The notes beneath the pieces are model-generated. The model had not been told where the DNA came from and searched no databases. It worked only from the letters and a program-made list of their open reading frames with translations. Both the position numbers and the translations under genes were made by a program. Positions 47,956 through 57,636 of a DNA stretch of 64,000 bases are shown in pieces. The stretch is from Hondaea fermentalgiana (Eukaryota > Sar > Bigyra > Thraustochytrida > Thraustochytriidae): NCBI GenBank assembly GCA_014084085.1, contig NPFB01000102.1, positions 2,160-66,159 on the forward strand, read 5' to 3'. The first letter of the stretch is position 1. Each line of letters opens with the position of its first letter.

Positions 47956-49607
47956 ATGTTCCGCTCTCTTGCGCGGCAAGCGCTGCCTTGCGCGAGCGTT
48001 GCGCTCCTTGGTGGCGCTGCGGCGGTCTGGACGCCTGCGGGCGCGCGCGCCGAAGCGCCGCCTCGCTTGCAGCCCGGACCGGGTCTTGACCTCGTTCAAC
48101 TCTGTGTTGTTCATCGCCATGGCGCGCGGACACCATTCAGTAAGTCGACCCGGTGACCAGCTTCACGATGCATCCATCCCTGGCAGAGAAATGGACAACG
48201 ACGGGCGCCTATGGCATTCACCACAACCGCTGACGAGTGCATATATCTAACTTTGCTTGATTTGCCTTGTGTCGCACGATTACTTGCGCAGGTGTTCGCA
48301 GTGAAGATGATCCATGCGCCGTGACATGGCTCGAGTCTGAGATCTCCGACAAGGACAAGCTCAATCTCGCTGCCATCAAGGTCATTCGTCGTCACGAGGA
48401 GACAGGAGAGACGCAAAATGTTTCTGCAAAGGAAGTTTCCACGATCGATCGTTCCGAGCATCGTGGCAAAGGCGCTCTCAAGGTACGTTGCGTTTCGCTT
48501 TACTTCACTTTGCTTCGCTCTACTTTGATGCGAGCCCTTTTTATATTCTTTTGTCCTGGTACGCATAGCTGACGGATCGCTTAACTGGCCGACTATCTGA
48601 TTGTCTTGTTCCTGCTGCAGGGAGGCGCACTTCCCGCGCGCCTGACAAAGGTCGGCATGCAGCAGGGTGTCGACCTTGGCGAGCGTCTGCGTGCGCGTTA
48701 TCTTGACCAGGGATTTCTCAGCACCGACTGGAAGACGGCCAGAGAGCACATTTATGTGCGGTCGACGTCGACAGAACGCACCATCGAGACTGTCCAAGGC
48801 GTTCTCTCGGGCATGTTTCCCGCGCAAATTACAGAAGATTGCCCCGCGACCATTCACTTGCGCGATGAAAGTGAAGAAGAGTGGGGTGCACCGAACTTTG
48901 GTAAATGGTGTCCGCGTCTCAAGTCTTTTTTCAAGGAAGGCGTGAGTCGACTTAGCAACGAGTATACCAAGGAAGCTGCCGCTTTGCTCAAAGAACTGCA
49001 GGAAAAGGTCGAAATGGAAGTTCCTGCGAAACGATTTGGTGCCTTTATGCTGTCAGTCTTTCGCGATGAATTCTTCGCACGCGATGCTCACGGCAAGTCT
49101 CTCCCGGAAGGCGCCGACGAGGTCAAAGACCTCCTTGGTCGCCTTCAGCGCTTGGATGCCGCGCGCATCCGTAGCATGTTCTCTGGCGGCTCATCGGCCA
49201 CGCGTGACGAGGCAACACGACTTCATGCAGGACGCATGCTTATTCGGATCGTGGAAAGTCTCAACGCCGCTCCGGATGAGGCGCATCGTCTCATTGTGCA
49301 CTCGGGCCACGACTGGACAATCATTATGCTTTTGATGGGACTCGATCCGGAGGGCACCGATGCGCGTACTCGGGACTGGCCGCCCTTTTGCTCGGACCTC
49401 GTCTTTGAGCGCTGGGAAGATGCCAAGGCCGGCAAGGAGTACGTGCGCGTCGTTCTCAATGGCGAGGCCCTCAAGCTGCACCATCTCGTCCCTCACCCCA
49501 AGTACCCGTCCCTGTACACCAAGGAGAGTCTCCACGACGCCCTCGAACCCTTTGTGCTCGCTGAGCACCAGATTGAGGAGGCCTGCAAGCTTCCTGCCGA
49601 GAAATAG
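47956..49607 (+). CDS. Histidine acid phosphatase, ACP6-like (three exons)
   Basis: Exons 47956-48139, 48292-48482 and 48621-49607, with GT-AG introns of 152 and 138 nt. The joined frame is 453 residues, near the 428 of human ACP6. Exon 1 carries an Ala-rich, possibly mitochondrial or signal, N-terminus and the catalytic R-H-G-A-R-T-P-F motif; the first exon 2 codons follow in phase 1. Exon 3 begins G-G-A-L-P-A-R-L-T-K-V-G-M-Q-Q, then L-G-E-R-L-R-A-R-Y, and later H-S-G-H-D-W-T (proton-donor H-D motif) and W-P-P-F-C-S-D-L. These strings closely follow ACP6, a lysophosphatidic acid phosphatase. The expected reaction is phosphate removal from lysophosphatidate or related monoesters. An alternative exon 2 acceptor 9 bases downstream breaks the frame. 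Confidence 0.88.
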
Positions 49608-49904
49608 TTCCGGCATGCAAGCGATCACGTAGCAAGCAAGTGAGTAGAACGCAAGTGGCACGAGCCAAGCAAGCAGTTGGCAGGCGAGCGAGTGTGAGCG
49701 TACGTTTCATTATTTGTCCACCCGCGGAAGCCCAAGCCTACGACGGAGCTGTCCACCAATCAATCCAAGCACGAAACAAACAGCAGCCACATCGATTTTT
49801 TAGTTCATGATTCATGCATTGCAGTACAGTGCATTGCAGTGCAGCGCATGCAGCGCGGGGCAGATGTATCTCTCTCTCTCTCTTTCCCGAGAAATTCCGC
49901 CCCC

Positions 49905-50321
49905 TCAGTAGCAGCACTTGCAATCAAAGGGACAGTCCGCAGTGTCTCCGCCTTGTCCAATGCGCAAGTCTTCTTCGCGGTACACGGGGAACCCTGATTC
50001 GGGATCGAGGCGAATGGGCGTGAGGTCGTCGACGTAGAACTTGTTGGCCTTGGCCTCCTTTTCGTCCTCCTTGCGTCTCCTCTTGCGCGCCTCGCGTTCG
50101 GCGCGCTCCTCGGCGGCGTCCTTCTCCTCCTGCTCCCGCTCCCTCTTCTTGCGCTCGCGCACCTTGGCGCCGGCGTCGGAGAAGAGCTCGTCGAGCGCGC
50201 TCAGCGCCGCGCCCTTGTTCGCCCCCTTGCCCTTCTCCCCGGAGCCCCTCCCCGGCGCCGCCTTCTCGTCCTCATTCGCCGCCGCCGCCGCCGCCTCGCG
50301 CCGCGCGCGCTTGCGCCCCAT
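49905..50321 (-). CDS. DUF1764-family protein
   Basis: A 138-residue protein from ATG 50321 (M-G-R-K-R-A-R-R). Residues 1-85 are highly charged and probably helical or disordered, with an E-R-K-K-R-E-R-E-Q-E-E-K run. The C-terminal 50 residues carry the family signature: G-F-P-V-Y-R-E-E-D-L-R-I-G followed by G-G-D-T-A-D-C-P-F-D-C-K-C-C-Y at the extreme end, where DUF1764 proteins usually end C-P-F-D-C-x-C-C-F. The conserved Cys suggest metal binding. The function is not established. It diverges from the zinc-knuckle gene with only 223 bases between start codons. Confidence 0.85.
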   Translation of the reverse strand: MGRKRARREAAAAAANEDEKAAPGRGSGEKGKGANKGAALSALDELFSDAGAKVRERKKREREQEEKDAAEERAEREARKRRRKEDEKEAKANKFYVDDLTPIRLDPESGFPVYREEDLRIGQGGDTADCPFDCKCCY

Positions 50322-50544
50322 CGCGCCCGCGGCTCGCGGCCCCGCGGCCCCGCGCTCGGGCTCCGCTCGGGCGACTCGGGTCTGCGGCTCGGGTCTGCGG
50401 CGGCTGCGCAGGAGGAGAAGGCCTGGGTCACTGGTTCGTGGCCATGGCGCTTTCCCTTCGACCGGGGCCGGGCACGCCGCGGCACGCCGCGGCGGCGTCT
50501 GCAGCGCAGGCAGCGCAGAGCGGGAACGAGGCGGGCCGCGCGGC

Positions 50545-51791
50545 ATGGCGGTCTTCCACGGCGAGGACTCGTCGTCGGAGAGCGAGGCGGGCGGGGCCGG
50601 GCGCGGCGCGNNNNNNNNNNNNNNNNNNNNNNNNNNNNNNNNNNNNNNNNNNNNNNNNNNNNNNNNNNNNNNNNNNNNNNNNNNNNNNNNNNNNNNNNNN
50701 NNNNNNNNNNCGGGGCCGGGCGCGGCGCGCGGCGCGGGGAGGAGGAGGAGGAGGAGGGGGCCGGCGAGGCGCGCAACAAGTACAAGCTCGTGAACGTGTG
50801 CGAAGGGTCCGACGAGGAGGACCAGGAAGAGCTTGGCGAGGAGGACAAGGCCGCCATGCAGGGAGATGGGGCGGAGCGCCAGGCCGTGGACGCCGAGGCT
50901 GCTGCCGCCGCCGCCACCGCCGCCGCCAGCTCTGCAAAACGCCCTCGCGAAGAGGACGAGAACAACAACAACAACAACAACGACGACGACGACGACGACG
51001 ACGACATCCAGATTGTCGAATCGAATGAGAGCAACAACGACGCAAAAAACGACGCAATTGACGATGATGACGACGAGGAGGAGGAGTTTGGGGCAGTGAA
51101 CGGCCAAGCTCGAAGGCAAAGCGGTGGCGCCTTCCGCTACTTTGAGGCTCCGACGTGCCGCCGCTGCGGAGAAAAAGGCCATATGCAAGCCGAGTGTTTG
51201 CAGGCCCCCGCGGCACGGAGTTGTCTCTTGTGCGGCGAGACGGGCCACGAGCAGAAAGATTGCCCGCAAATCATTTGCTACAAGTGCGGGCGGACCGGTC
51301 ACCTTTCCAGGGATTGTACAAGCTCAGTCGGGGTCGTCATTCACGAAAAACTTCTTAAACCGCGCCGTCGCGTCAACTTTTCGGAACTGCGCAGTGTAGT
51401 ATGCATGCAATGCTTCAAGCTTGGTCACGTCAATTGCCACCAGACCTCGTACTCGAAGGGGCTCGAGGGCCAGTCGCGAAGTCGAGTGCCCAATGGCAGT
51501 TGCTCTAATTGTGCGGGAGCTCATTTCGACGAGAGTTGCCCAGAGCCTCGCGCGAGCGAGCAAGAGTCTCATGGAGCTGCTTTGGCAACGTGCTACAATT
51601 GTGGACAACAGGGTCATATTGCTGCCATGTGCCCGCGGCCTTCCTCGAGAGGCCGGCGACGTAGTGCGCCAAGTGGTTCGTATTATCGTCAGCCCACCGG
51701 CTTTGCTGGCAGTCGCAATCAATCGTACGGAAAACGTAAAAGCTACGGTGGTGAGTCGTATAGGCGAGACTCAAAGCGGCGTCGGAGGTGA
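50545..51791 (+). CDS. Zinc-knuckle (CCHC) protein, AIR1/2 or ZCCHC7 type
   Basis: Starts at ATG 50545 (M-A-V-F-H-G-E-D). A 100-N gap (50611-50710) interrupts codons 23 onward. The flanks share 19 bases, and collapsing them gives one continuous frame of about 376 residues. After an acidic, Asn/Asp-rich N-terminal half come four canonical C-x2-C-x4-H-x4-C knuckles (C-R-R-C, C-L-L-C, C-Y-K-C and C-Y-N-C) and two variant ones: C-M-Q-C-x4-H-x2-C and C-S-N-C-x3-H-x4-C. A row of five or so knuckles is typical of Air1/Air2/ZCCHC7, the RNA-binding subunit of the TRAMP complex that feeds RNA to the nuclear exosome. The C-terminus is Arg/Ser/Gly/Tyr-rich. A CNBP-like protein is the alternative, but the acidic N-terminus and variant knuckles favour AIR. 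Confidence 0.8.
50611..50710. other. Assembly gap (100 N), probably an unmerged overlap
   Basis: The 19 bases before the gap (50592-50610) are identical to the 19 after it (50711-50729). Removing the Ns and one copy joins the reading frame exactly, as G-G-A-G-R-G-A-R-R-G-E-E. Confidence 0.9.
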
Positions 51792-52229
51792 GCAAAGAAA
51801 GGTCTTGTGCAAGATTTTCGGTGTCACCTGAAAGCGCCGGTCAGCTTGTGAACGGTGGCTTGCGAGGGCGCTCGGGCCGCGCCATCGCAAGTTTTCCTTT
51901 TTTTCTTTCCAAAAGGCGAGCTCAGCTCACGCGACCTACTGAGCTAGTTTCCTTTTTTTTTTTTATCCCCAAAAATGTCAACTTCTGATTCTTTTTGCGT
52001 GCCCCATGTCGCCTACTCCGACATACTGCGAGTACATGTCCTATTCATACCCCAATCGTCATTAAGCGAACTGACTTTTTTTGTATGGAATGAGGGAGAG
52101 GATCAAGTGTACTTAGGTCAAAGATCAGAAGACGTAGCCTCGAAAAAGGGCGTCCTTTGTTTTCTAGATTCTTGAAAGATGTGTGTCCACCAAAAAATAA
52201 AATGCACTCTAAAATCGTCTTTTGTAGCT
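51792..52229. other. Convergent 3' region
   Basis: Lies between the zinc-knuckle gene and RFC1, which converge. It has T-runs (near 51897-51905 and 51951-51964) and no gene. Confidence 0.6.
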
Positions 52230-54872
52230 CTAGCGTTTCTTCCGAGGCTGCTTGCCATTCGCTTTCTTGCTGGATGTGGACTTGGCTGCGGCTCTTTTGC
52301 CACCCGATTTAGAAGCGCCGGCTTGCAACAGCGCGTCCATGTCATCGTCATCTTCATCATCGTCATCGTCGTCATCGGCGCTACCTTGGCTCCCGCCCTC
52401 GTTTTGAGATGCATCAAGCGATTTTTGCTTCTTGCGCTTTGTCGGCTTCAAACCAACAATTCCTTGCTCGTGCACGAGGGCCTGCGAAAGGTGACCAAGC
52501 TTGTTGAACTTGCGCGTAAAGGCGCTCTTGACCTTGGTGGGTATCTCAAAGAGCTTTGGGTCAGCATTTTCGAGTCGAACCTCTTGCATGGTCTCAAAGA
52601 CATCGTCGCGGCTAAGCCCGTAGCTCTGCATGGACTCGATGGTGGCATCAATGTCCTCAGGCGCACCATTGTGAAGGGGCCGCACAATGCTGTTCCGGAG
52701 CGCATCCATGTAGTCGAGTCGGAGGGTCTGGCTGTTCATCATGGTTTTCTGACGCATGTGCATGGCCGTTTCGGTGAGAAGACGTTTCTTCTTGCCGCGC
52801 GCCGAGTTCTTGCCAAGCCACTCTGGAAATCCCGGAAATCCGATGGAACCACCGCTTATGTTCGCCACGCGAAGGTGCAAGGCGGCAGAAAGTGGCAATA
52901 GGCCCCATTGCTGCGCTCCGCGGATCTGCTGCGAAACAATATCGGCGTCGCAGTAGGCATCGGCGGCAGCCGAAAGCTGCTTGAGCGTCTCCAAAGAGCT
53001 CGGCGGATGGCGCGAGCCCGCCCCGACAGACTTTGGATAATTTTCGGCCACCATGAGCGGGATGAGGTCATAGTCCACGAAAAAGGCGTTGTACCGCAAA
53101 TCAAAGGAGGCCGGCTTCGAAGCTGTCCCAAAGAGAAAGGTAGCCGCGTCAAAGGCGGTGAGTGCAAACGTCTGGTCCTTTTTCAGCGAGGCCTCTTGAC
53201 GACCTACGTCGTCAAAGGTAATCGTATTGGACGTTGCTTTCCACATTTGCAGGAGGCCAATCACTTGACGCACGTCGCCATTCGAGGACTTGACGAGACG
53301 TTCGACAGCGTTGGGCATGGCGTCCATGCCTTCCTTTTGGGCAATCTCGATGACTCGCTTCGTCAAGGAAGGAAGACTAGGTCGAGCGAAACGCAAGTCG
53401 AAGCAGTAGTTCGACAGCGATCGCACAGCATTCTTTTGCCGGTCGTTGCAGATGCAAATGATTGGCACCCGCGACTGTTTGATGATCTGAATCAGCTCCT
53501 GATTTCCGCCACGGTCGTCAGACGACATGCCGTCGACCTCGTCCATGATGATGACGCGCTTGGCCTTCTTTTTGGCCTCTGCTTCGGACCTCGAACCCAG
53601 CGCCATGACACTGGCGCTGTGCGCAGCGTCGCCCACTACGGCCCGAACGACTTTTTTCGACCGCGCGTCACTTGCATTCAGTTCGATCACGTCATAACCC
53701 GTGGCACGAGCCACAATCGTGGCCGCGGACGTTTTTCCGATTCCCGGGGGACCTGAGAGAATCGCGGCTTTGGCGCCTGGGTTTTGCTTGTTGTACTTGA
53801 TCTGGAGCGTCTTCTTGATGTGCACGGCGTCCCAATCCCGTAACCATCGCGTGAGATCTGCCACGGCTTTGGTGTTGCCGACAAGGTCAGCCACGGTCAT
53901 GGGTTTGTACTTGTCAACCCAGAGAATGTTGTCTTCATCGACACTCCTCAGACCCGATGCGCTTGATGAGCTTGATGTCGCTGTCCACCTTGCTGCTGAG
54001 GTCTGAGACGATGACGAGCTCGACGACGGAGCCTTTGGAGCGGTAGTGGGTGCTCGGGGCTGGGCCGCTGCATGAGCAGCATTTGCAGCATCGGCTTTGG
54101 CTCGCGCCTCCTCGAGGAATTCAAGGAACGCCGGTTCGTCAAGAATCGTCGTACCCTTTTCTTGCGCAGTCTTGTACTTTTTCGACTGCGAGGTAGGGCG
54201 GCCATCCTCAAGAACATGGCCCGCCACGAGATAAGATGTGCGTCCGCTCACAGAGGTCGTGACCTTGGCGCCAAGACGCTGCAGCTCTTCCGCCGCCTCT
54301 TCACGGGAAGAGAATTTGTCTAGCTCGCCAGTAATGACGATGGTCTGATTAGCGAGGGGGAGACGTGGATCGGCGGCTTGGGATGTGGACGCTGTCGAGG
54401 CCTTCCGAGGTGATTTGGCCTTTGCTTTGCTTTTCGGAGTCGTTGCCTTTTTCGCTGGACGCTCCTCGTCTTTTGTGGTCACGGGGTCCCTCGCACGTTT
54501 GTTCGACGCAGGAGTCGGCGCTTGCACCTTGTTTGTCCCTCGCGTCCGTGGTTCCTTCTTTTTCGATGCGCTTACAACAACAATGTCGTCTGTATCCTCA
54601 AAGTCGTCATCGTCATCATCGTCGACCTCAAAGTCGTTATCGTCTTCGAGATCTTCGATATCGATGGCCTTTTTGCTCGAGCTCGAGTGTTTTGCACTCG
54701 ATTTCTCGCGCTTCCTTGGGCTTGTCGTGCGTCCTTTCTTCGTACTCTCCTTTGCAGGGCTGGGGATCTCCTTTCGCTTACTCGTAGCTGTCTTCGAGGT
54801 CGGCGATGTACTCTTTGGTGCTGCTGGGTTATGCGCAGGCTTGCTGAAGAAGGACCGAATATCCTTTGTCAT
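52230..54872 (-). CDS. RFC1: Replication factor C large subunit (RFC1)
   Basis: An 880-residue protein from ATG 54872. It opens M-T-K-D-I-R-S-F-F, the PIP-like D-I-x-x-F-F found at the RFC1 N-terminus. Residues about 10-165 are charged and disordered. A BRCT domain follows (about 170-255; I-V-I-T-G-E-L-D onward). The AAA+ module (about 340-560) has Walker A G-P-P-G-I-G-K-T-S near 374-382, Walker B I-I-M-D-E-V-D-G near 441-448, and the RFC-type C-N-D-R-Q sensor. The C-terminal RFC1 domain (about 600-830) ends in an Asp-rich patch and a Lys-rich tail. RFC1 leads the clamp loader that places PCNA on primer-template junctions. Its length is near yeast Rfc1 (861). The frame upstream of the ATG opens at a GTG. 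Confidence 0.95.
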   Translation of the reverse strand: MTKDIRSFFSKPAHNPAAPKSTSPTSKTATSKRKEIPSPAKESTKKGRTTSPRKREKSSAKHSSSSKKAIDIEDLEDDNDFEVDDDDDDDFEDTDDIVVVSASKKKEPRTRGTNKVQAPTPASNKRARDPVTTKDEERPAKKATTPKSKAKAKSPRKASTASTSQAADPRLPLANQTIVITGELDKFSSREEAAEELQRLGAKVTTSVSGRTSYLVAGHVLEDGRPTSQSKKYKTAQEKGTTILDEPAFLEFLEEARAKADAANAAHAAAQPRAPTTAPKAPSSSSSSSQTSAARWTATSSSSSASGLRSVDEDNILWVDKYKPMTVADLVGNTKAVADLTRWLRDWDAVHIKKTLQIKYNKQNPGAKAAILSGPPGIGKTSAATIVARATGYDVIELNASDARSKKVVRAVVGDAAHSASVMALGSRSEAEAKKKAKRVIIMDEVDGMSSDDRGGNQELIQIIKQSRVPIICICNDRQKNAVRSLSNYCFDLRFARPSLPSLTKRVIEIAQKEGMDAMPNAVERLVKSSNGDVRQVIGLLQMWKATSNTITFDDVGRQEASLKKDQTFALTAFDAATFLFGTASKPASFDLRYNAFFVDYDLIPLMVAENYPKSVGAGSRHPPSSLETLKQLSAAADAYCDADIVSQQIRGAQQWGLLPLSAALHLRVANISGGSIGFPGFPEWLGKNSARGKKKRLLTETAMHMRQKTMMNSQTLRLDYMDALRNSIVRPLHNGAPEDIDATIESMQSYGLSRDDVFETMQEVRLENADPKLFEIPTKVKSAFTRKFNKLGHLSQALVHEQGIVGLKPTKRKKQKSLDASQNEGGSQGSADDDDDDDEDDDDMDALLQAGASKSGGKRAAAKSTSSKKANGKQPRKKR

Positions 54873-55479
54873 GGTTGCTCGCCTCGTCCCGCCTCGCGGC
54901 ACGCGCGTCTCGACTAACGTCGGGAGCTGGCGAAGATCCTTGACGAGGACGACCTAACGACGACAAGCACGTCTCCTCCGTTCGCCTTCGCCTCGGCGAA
55001 GGAATCAAACAGACTGCTGATCCCGCGAGGATAAGCGAGGCCTTTAAGCGCGGACGAGCGGCACAAGCAGCAGCGCTGCGACGCGCCCGGCCCCTTGGAA
55101 CAACGGCGCGCGCGCGCGTGCTTCAGATGCCGATTTGCTCGAGCTCTCGATAATGCAAAAAAAGAAAAGAAAAGAAAAAAGCGACGGAAAAAAGACAATA
55201 AAAGCTCGAAGCTCGGAGACCAAAGGCGCTGGACAGAATCAGCAACTTGGAACGTCTGAGCCCATGCCATGGACGTTGAGCTGTACGAATGGCAATCAAA
55301 GTAAGCAGGGAAAAAGTACCACTGTTGATGGTCAAGACATCCAACTCTACTCAAATCTTGCAAAGCAGTCAACCAACCCGGGTGATCAAGTTGCGAACTT
55401 CGCTAATGATCGCGCTGCTTCTCGAATAACAATGGACGTTATTCTCCCTCTTATCTTTTGCTCGTATTTAAAAAGTTAC
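54873..55479. other. RFC1 promoter and IFT54 3' region
   Basis: The first 90 bases upstream of the RFC1 ATG hold two CTAACG sites. An A-rich purine stretch near 55157-55205 lies on the IFT54 side. Small frames here lack domains. Confidence 0.55.
54914..54961. promoter_or_regulatory. Two CTAACG sites upstream of RFC1
   Basis: CTAACG at 54914-54919 and CCTAACGAC at 54953-54961, 42 to 90 bases upstream of the RFC1 start codon. The second shares nine bases with the elements upstream of CPAP and CHAF1B. Here the two sites are in the same orientation. Confidence 0.4.
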
Positions 55480-57636
55480 CTAATGAAGGACCATGTCCCG
55501 GAGAAGCTCGGCGATGCGCTGATCGTTCTTGGCGATCGATGCCTTGAGCGTGGCAATGCGAGCGTGCTTGTCGCGAATGTTCTCGTCTACCTCTGTCAGC
55601 TTGCCGCGAAGCGGAAGAAGGGTCTCTGATGTGATACGCTTCTCGTCTTCCATGGCGTCGCAACACTTGCGGTACTCACTTCTCCATTTGTCAAGCTCCT
55701 TTGACATTGCGCTGAGATCCTCATGCACAAAGTCCATACACTTGCCCAGCGGATTTGTGCTCTGACACACGAGCTGAATGGCGTCCCTAATCTTATCAAC
55801 GTCAACAGCTCCCGCCGGCTTGCCCTTGCCGCTCTTGTGCAGGCCGCGTCCAATTTTGCCCATGGTAATACCGCGTGAAGCGGGTCGCTCGTCAGATTTC
55901 TTGGTTTCGTCGTGGCTCTCTGGTTGACCTGCGTCTGCGGCCTCTTGCTTTTGCTCGTCATCGAGAATATCGCGAACAAGCTTGCTCTTAAGACGCTGAC
56001 CGTGGTCAGGATCAGCGTTCTCATCGTTGCGCTGACGATCGATGGCGGCACCGGCGGCGCCGTTCATCTCGTCCATCTCGTCTTCATCGGAGTCCTCTTC
56101 ACCCTCTCGCATGACGCCGACCGGGGCACCTTGGCCGCGCGAGGGAGGCTTTTCGAGAGCTCCCGCAGTGCGCTCGCGAATCTTGGGCGGTCGCTTGCGG
56201 GCGGTCTGGGGACGAGCAAGTTTTTTGCGATCTACATGCTTGTCAACGTCCTCCTTGGCCTCGGCTCCAGCATCGTTCTCCTCATCTTCCTCGGCGTCAG
56301 CAGCTTTGGTTTCTCCATCGTCAGCGTGGGAAGCGCCCTCGGCACGCGATCCCCTTGCGCGACGGCCCGATGCAGAGCTGGAGCTTGACTTGCGAGCAAG
56401 CTCATCACTTTGACCCCTTGAGGATCTGCGACGGCTGTCATGTCCGTGGTCTCCTTCGTCATCAGAACCTCCCTTGAGCTGGACCTGCTCTGTGGCCGGA
56501 GGATAGCCTGTTCGAGTCGCATCTTGGTCTTCGGCAGCATTGCCACCGTCATTCCCAAGAACTTGCTGAACAGCCTGCGCAGGCGACGTTGCGCATGCGG
56601 CTGGATTGCGGGCCACAATGGCGAGCATTTGCATCAACATGTTCGTTTTGTCTGCCTCTTGACCCGCCACAATCCGCGACGCGCGCGCCTCCACAGGAGC
56701 GCCGCTGCAAATTTCTGTGAAGCGAATCAGCTTTTCGAGGTAGCCAAGTTTGGCTTCCTTGCTGGTGCATTGCTTTGAATCGAGCTCTTCATCCTGGAAA
56801 AGTCCTTCAAGAACGCCCGTGGCACCACGCAAGCCGGTCATGACATCGTGTAGGAAGCGGAACGGTGGACGACCGAGAAGTTTGGCCGTGAGTTTCGGCT
56901 TGCGAACCAAACCGTCATAGAGACGCATCGTGGTTTCGACATCGCCGTCAACCTCTGCAAAGACACCGCTGCCAGAGCCAGCGCTTGCAGCCGGCTGCTC
57001 GGCTGCCTTTGTCTCCTCTGCCGGCCGCGAAGACCGCGAAGCCCGCGAAGGCTCGGGGGCCTTTGTTTCTTTCGCACCATCGTCTACGTCTTGTTTTTCT
57101 TCCTCGGAATCCGCTTTCCTCGTCGAGGCGCGCGCCGCCTGCTCTTGCTCTTGTTCGCGGTTCGAGGCCTTTGACTCTGAAGGGGTGGCCGAAGACATGC
57201 CTCTGCGCGGAACGCGACCTGGGGGAACCCCATCCAGGGCCAGCCCGGCGGCCGCGGCATAGTCAATAGACTCGTCCATGGCGGCCTTGGCGAGAGCTTG
57301 CAGGAGTGCGTTGGTGTTGATTGGCTCCGCTCCGGCGACAATCTTGGCTTCGCGAACGTCGATGGCCTCCCCATTGCAAATGCCTGCAAAGGCGATCACC
57401 TTGCGGAGGAAGTCGAGCTTGCCTTGTTTGCTGTCCTTGATATTTGCCGAATCGCGCTCCTCTTCGCCGATCAAAGCATCGACGAATTGGGTTTTCGCGT
57501 TGATGGCCATGATTGTGTCGTGAAGGAAGCGAAAGGGCGGCCTCGCGAGGAGCTTTTCTGTCATCTTGGGCTTGCGGATAAGGCCGCTCACGAGCGTCTT
57601 GGTCTCTGCGATGGCATCTTCCAAGGACTCCGTCAT
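55480..57636 (-). CDS. IFT54: Intraflagellar transport protein IFT54 (TRAF3IP1) with duplicated N-terminal domain
   Basis: A 718-residue protein from ATG 57636. Residues 1-130 match the MIP-T3/IFT54 N-terminal calponin-homology-like domain: L-I-R-K-P-K-M-T-E-K-L-L-A-R-P-P-F-R-F-L-H-D, then K-L-D-F-L-R-K-V-I and A-K-I-V-A-G-A-E-P-x-x-T-N. Residues about 225-350 repeat the same domain: V-R-K-P-K-L-T-A-K-L-L-G-R-P-P-F-R-F-L-H-D and S-R-I-V-A-G-Q-E-A-D-K-T-N. A long charged linker follows, and residues about 610-718 are the family C-terminal coiled coil. IFT54 is a complex-B subunit that binds tubulin and the kinesin motor and pairs with IFT20 through the coiled coil. One N-terminal domain is the norm, so the duplication is unusual. 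Intronless. Confidence 0.9.
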   Translation of the reverse strand: MTESLEDAIAETKTLVSGLIRKPKMTEKLLARPPFRFLHDTIMAINAKTQFVDALIGEEERDSANIKDSKQGKLDFLRKVIAFAGICNGEAIDVREAKIVAGAEPINTNALLQALAKAAMDESIDYAAAAGLALDGVPPGRVPRRGMSSATPSESKASNREQEQEQAARASTRKADSEEEKQDVDDGAKETKAPEPSRASRSSRPAEETKAAEQPAASAGSGSGVFAEVDGDVETTMRLYDGLVRKPKLTAKLLGRPPFRFLHDVMTGLRGATGVLEGLFQDEELDSKQCTSKEAKLGYLEKLIRFTEICSGAPVEARASRIVAGQEADKTNMLMQMLAIVARNPAACATSPAQAVQQVLGNDGGNAAEDQDATRTGYPPATEQVQLKGGSDDEGDHGHDSRRRSSRGQSDELARKSSSSSASGRRARGSRAEGASHADDGETKAADAEEDEENDAGAEAKEDVDKHVDRKKLARPQTARKRPPKIRERTAGALEKPPSRGQGAPVGVMREGEEDSDEDEMDEMNGAAGAAIDRQRNDENADPDHGQRLKSKLVRDILDDEQKQEAADAGQPESHDETKKSDERPASRGITMGKIGRGLHKSGKGKPAGAVDVDKIRDAIQLVCQSTNPLGKCMDFVHEDLSAMSKELDKWRSEYRKCCDAMEDEKRITSETLLPLRGKLTEVDENIRDKHARIATLKASIAKNDQRIAELLRDMVLH

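Noticed and set aside
50322..51302. 465-codon minus-strand frame continuous with DUF1764
   Set aside because: The frame passes through the N gap and antisense to the zinc-knuckle gene. The DUF1764 protein itself starts naturally at 50321.
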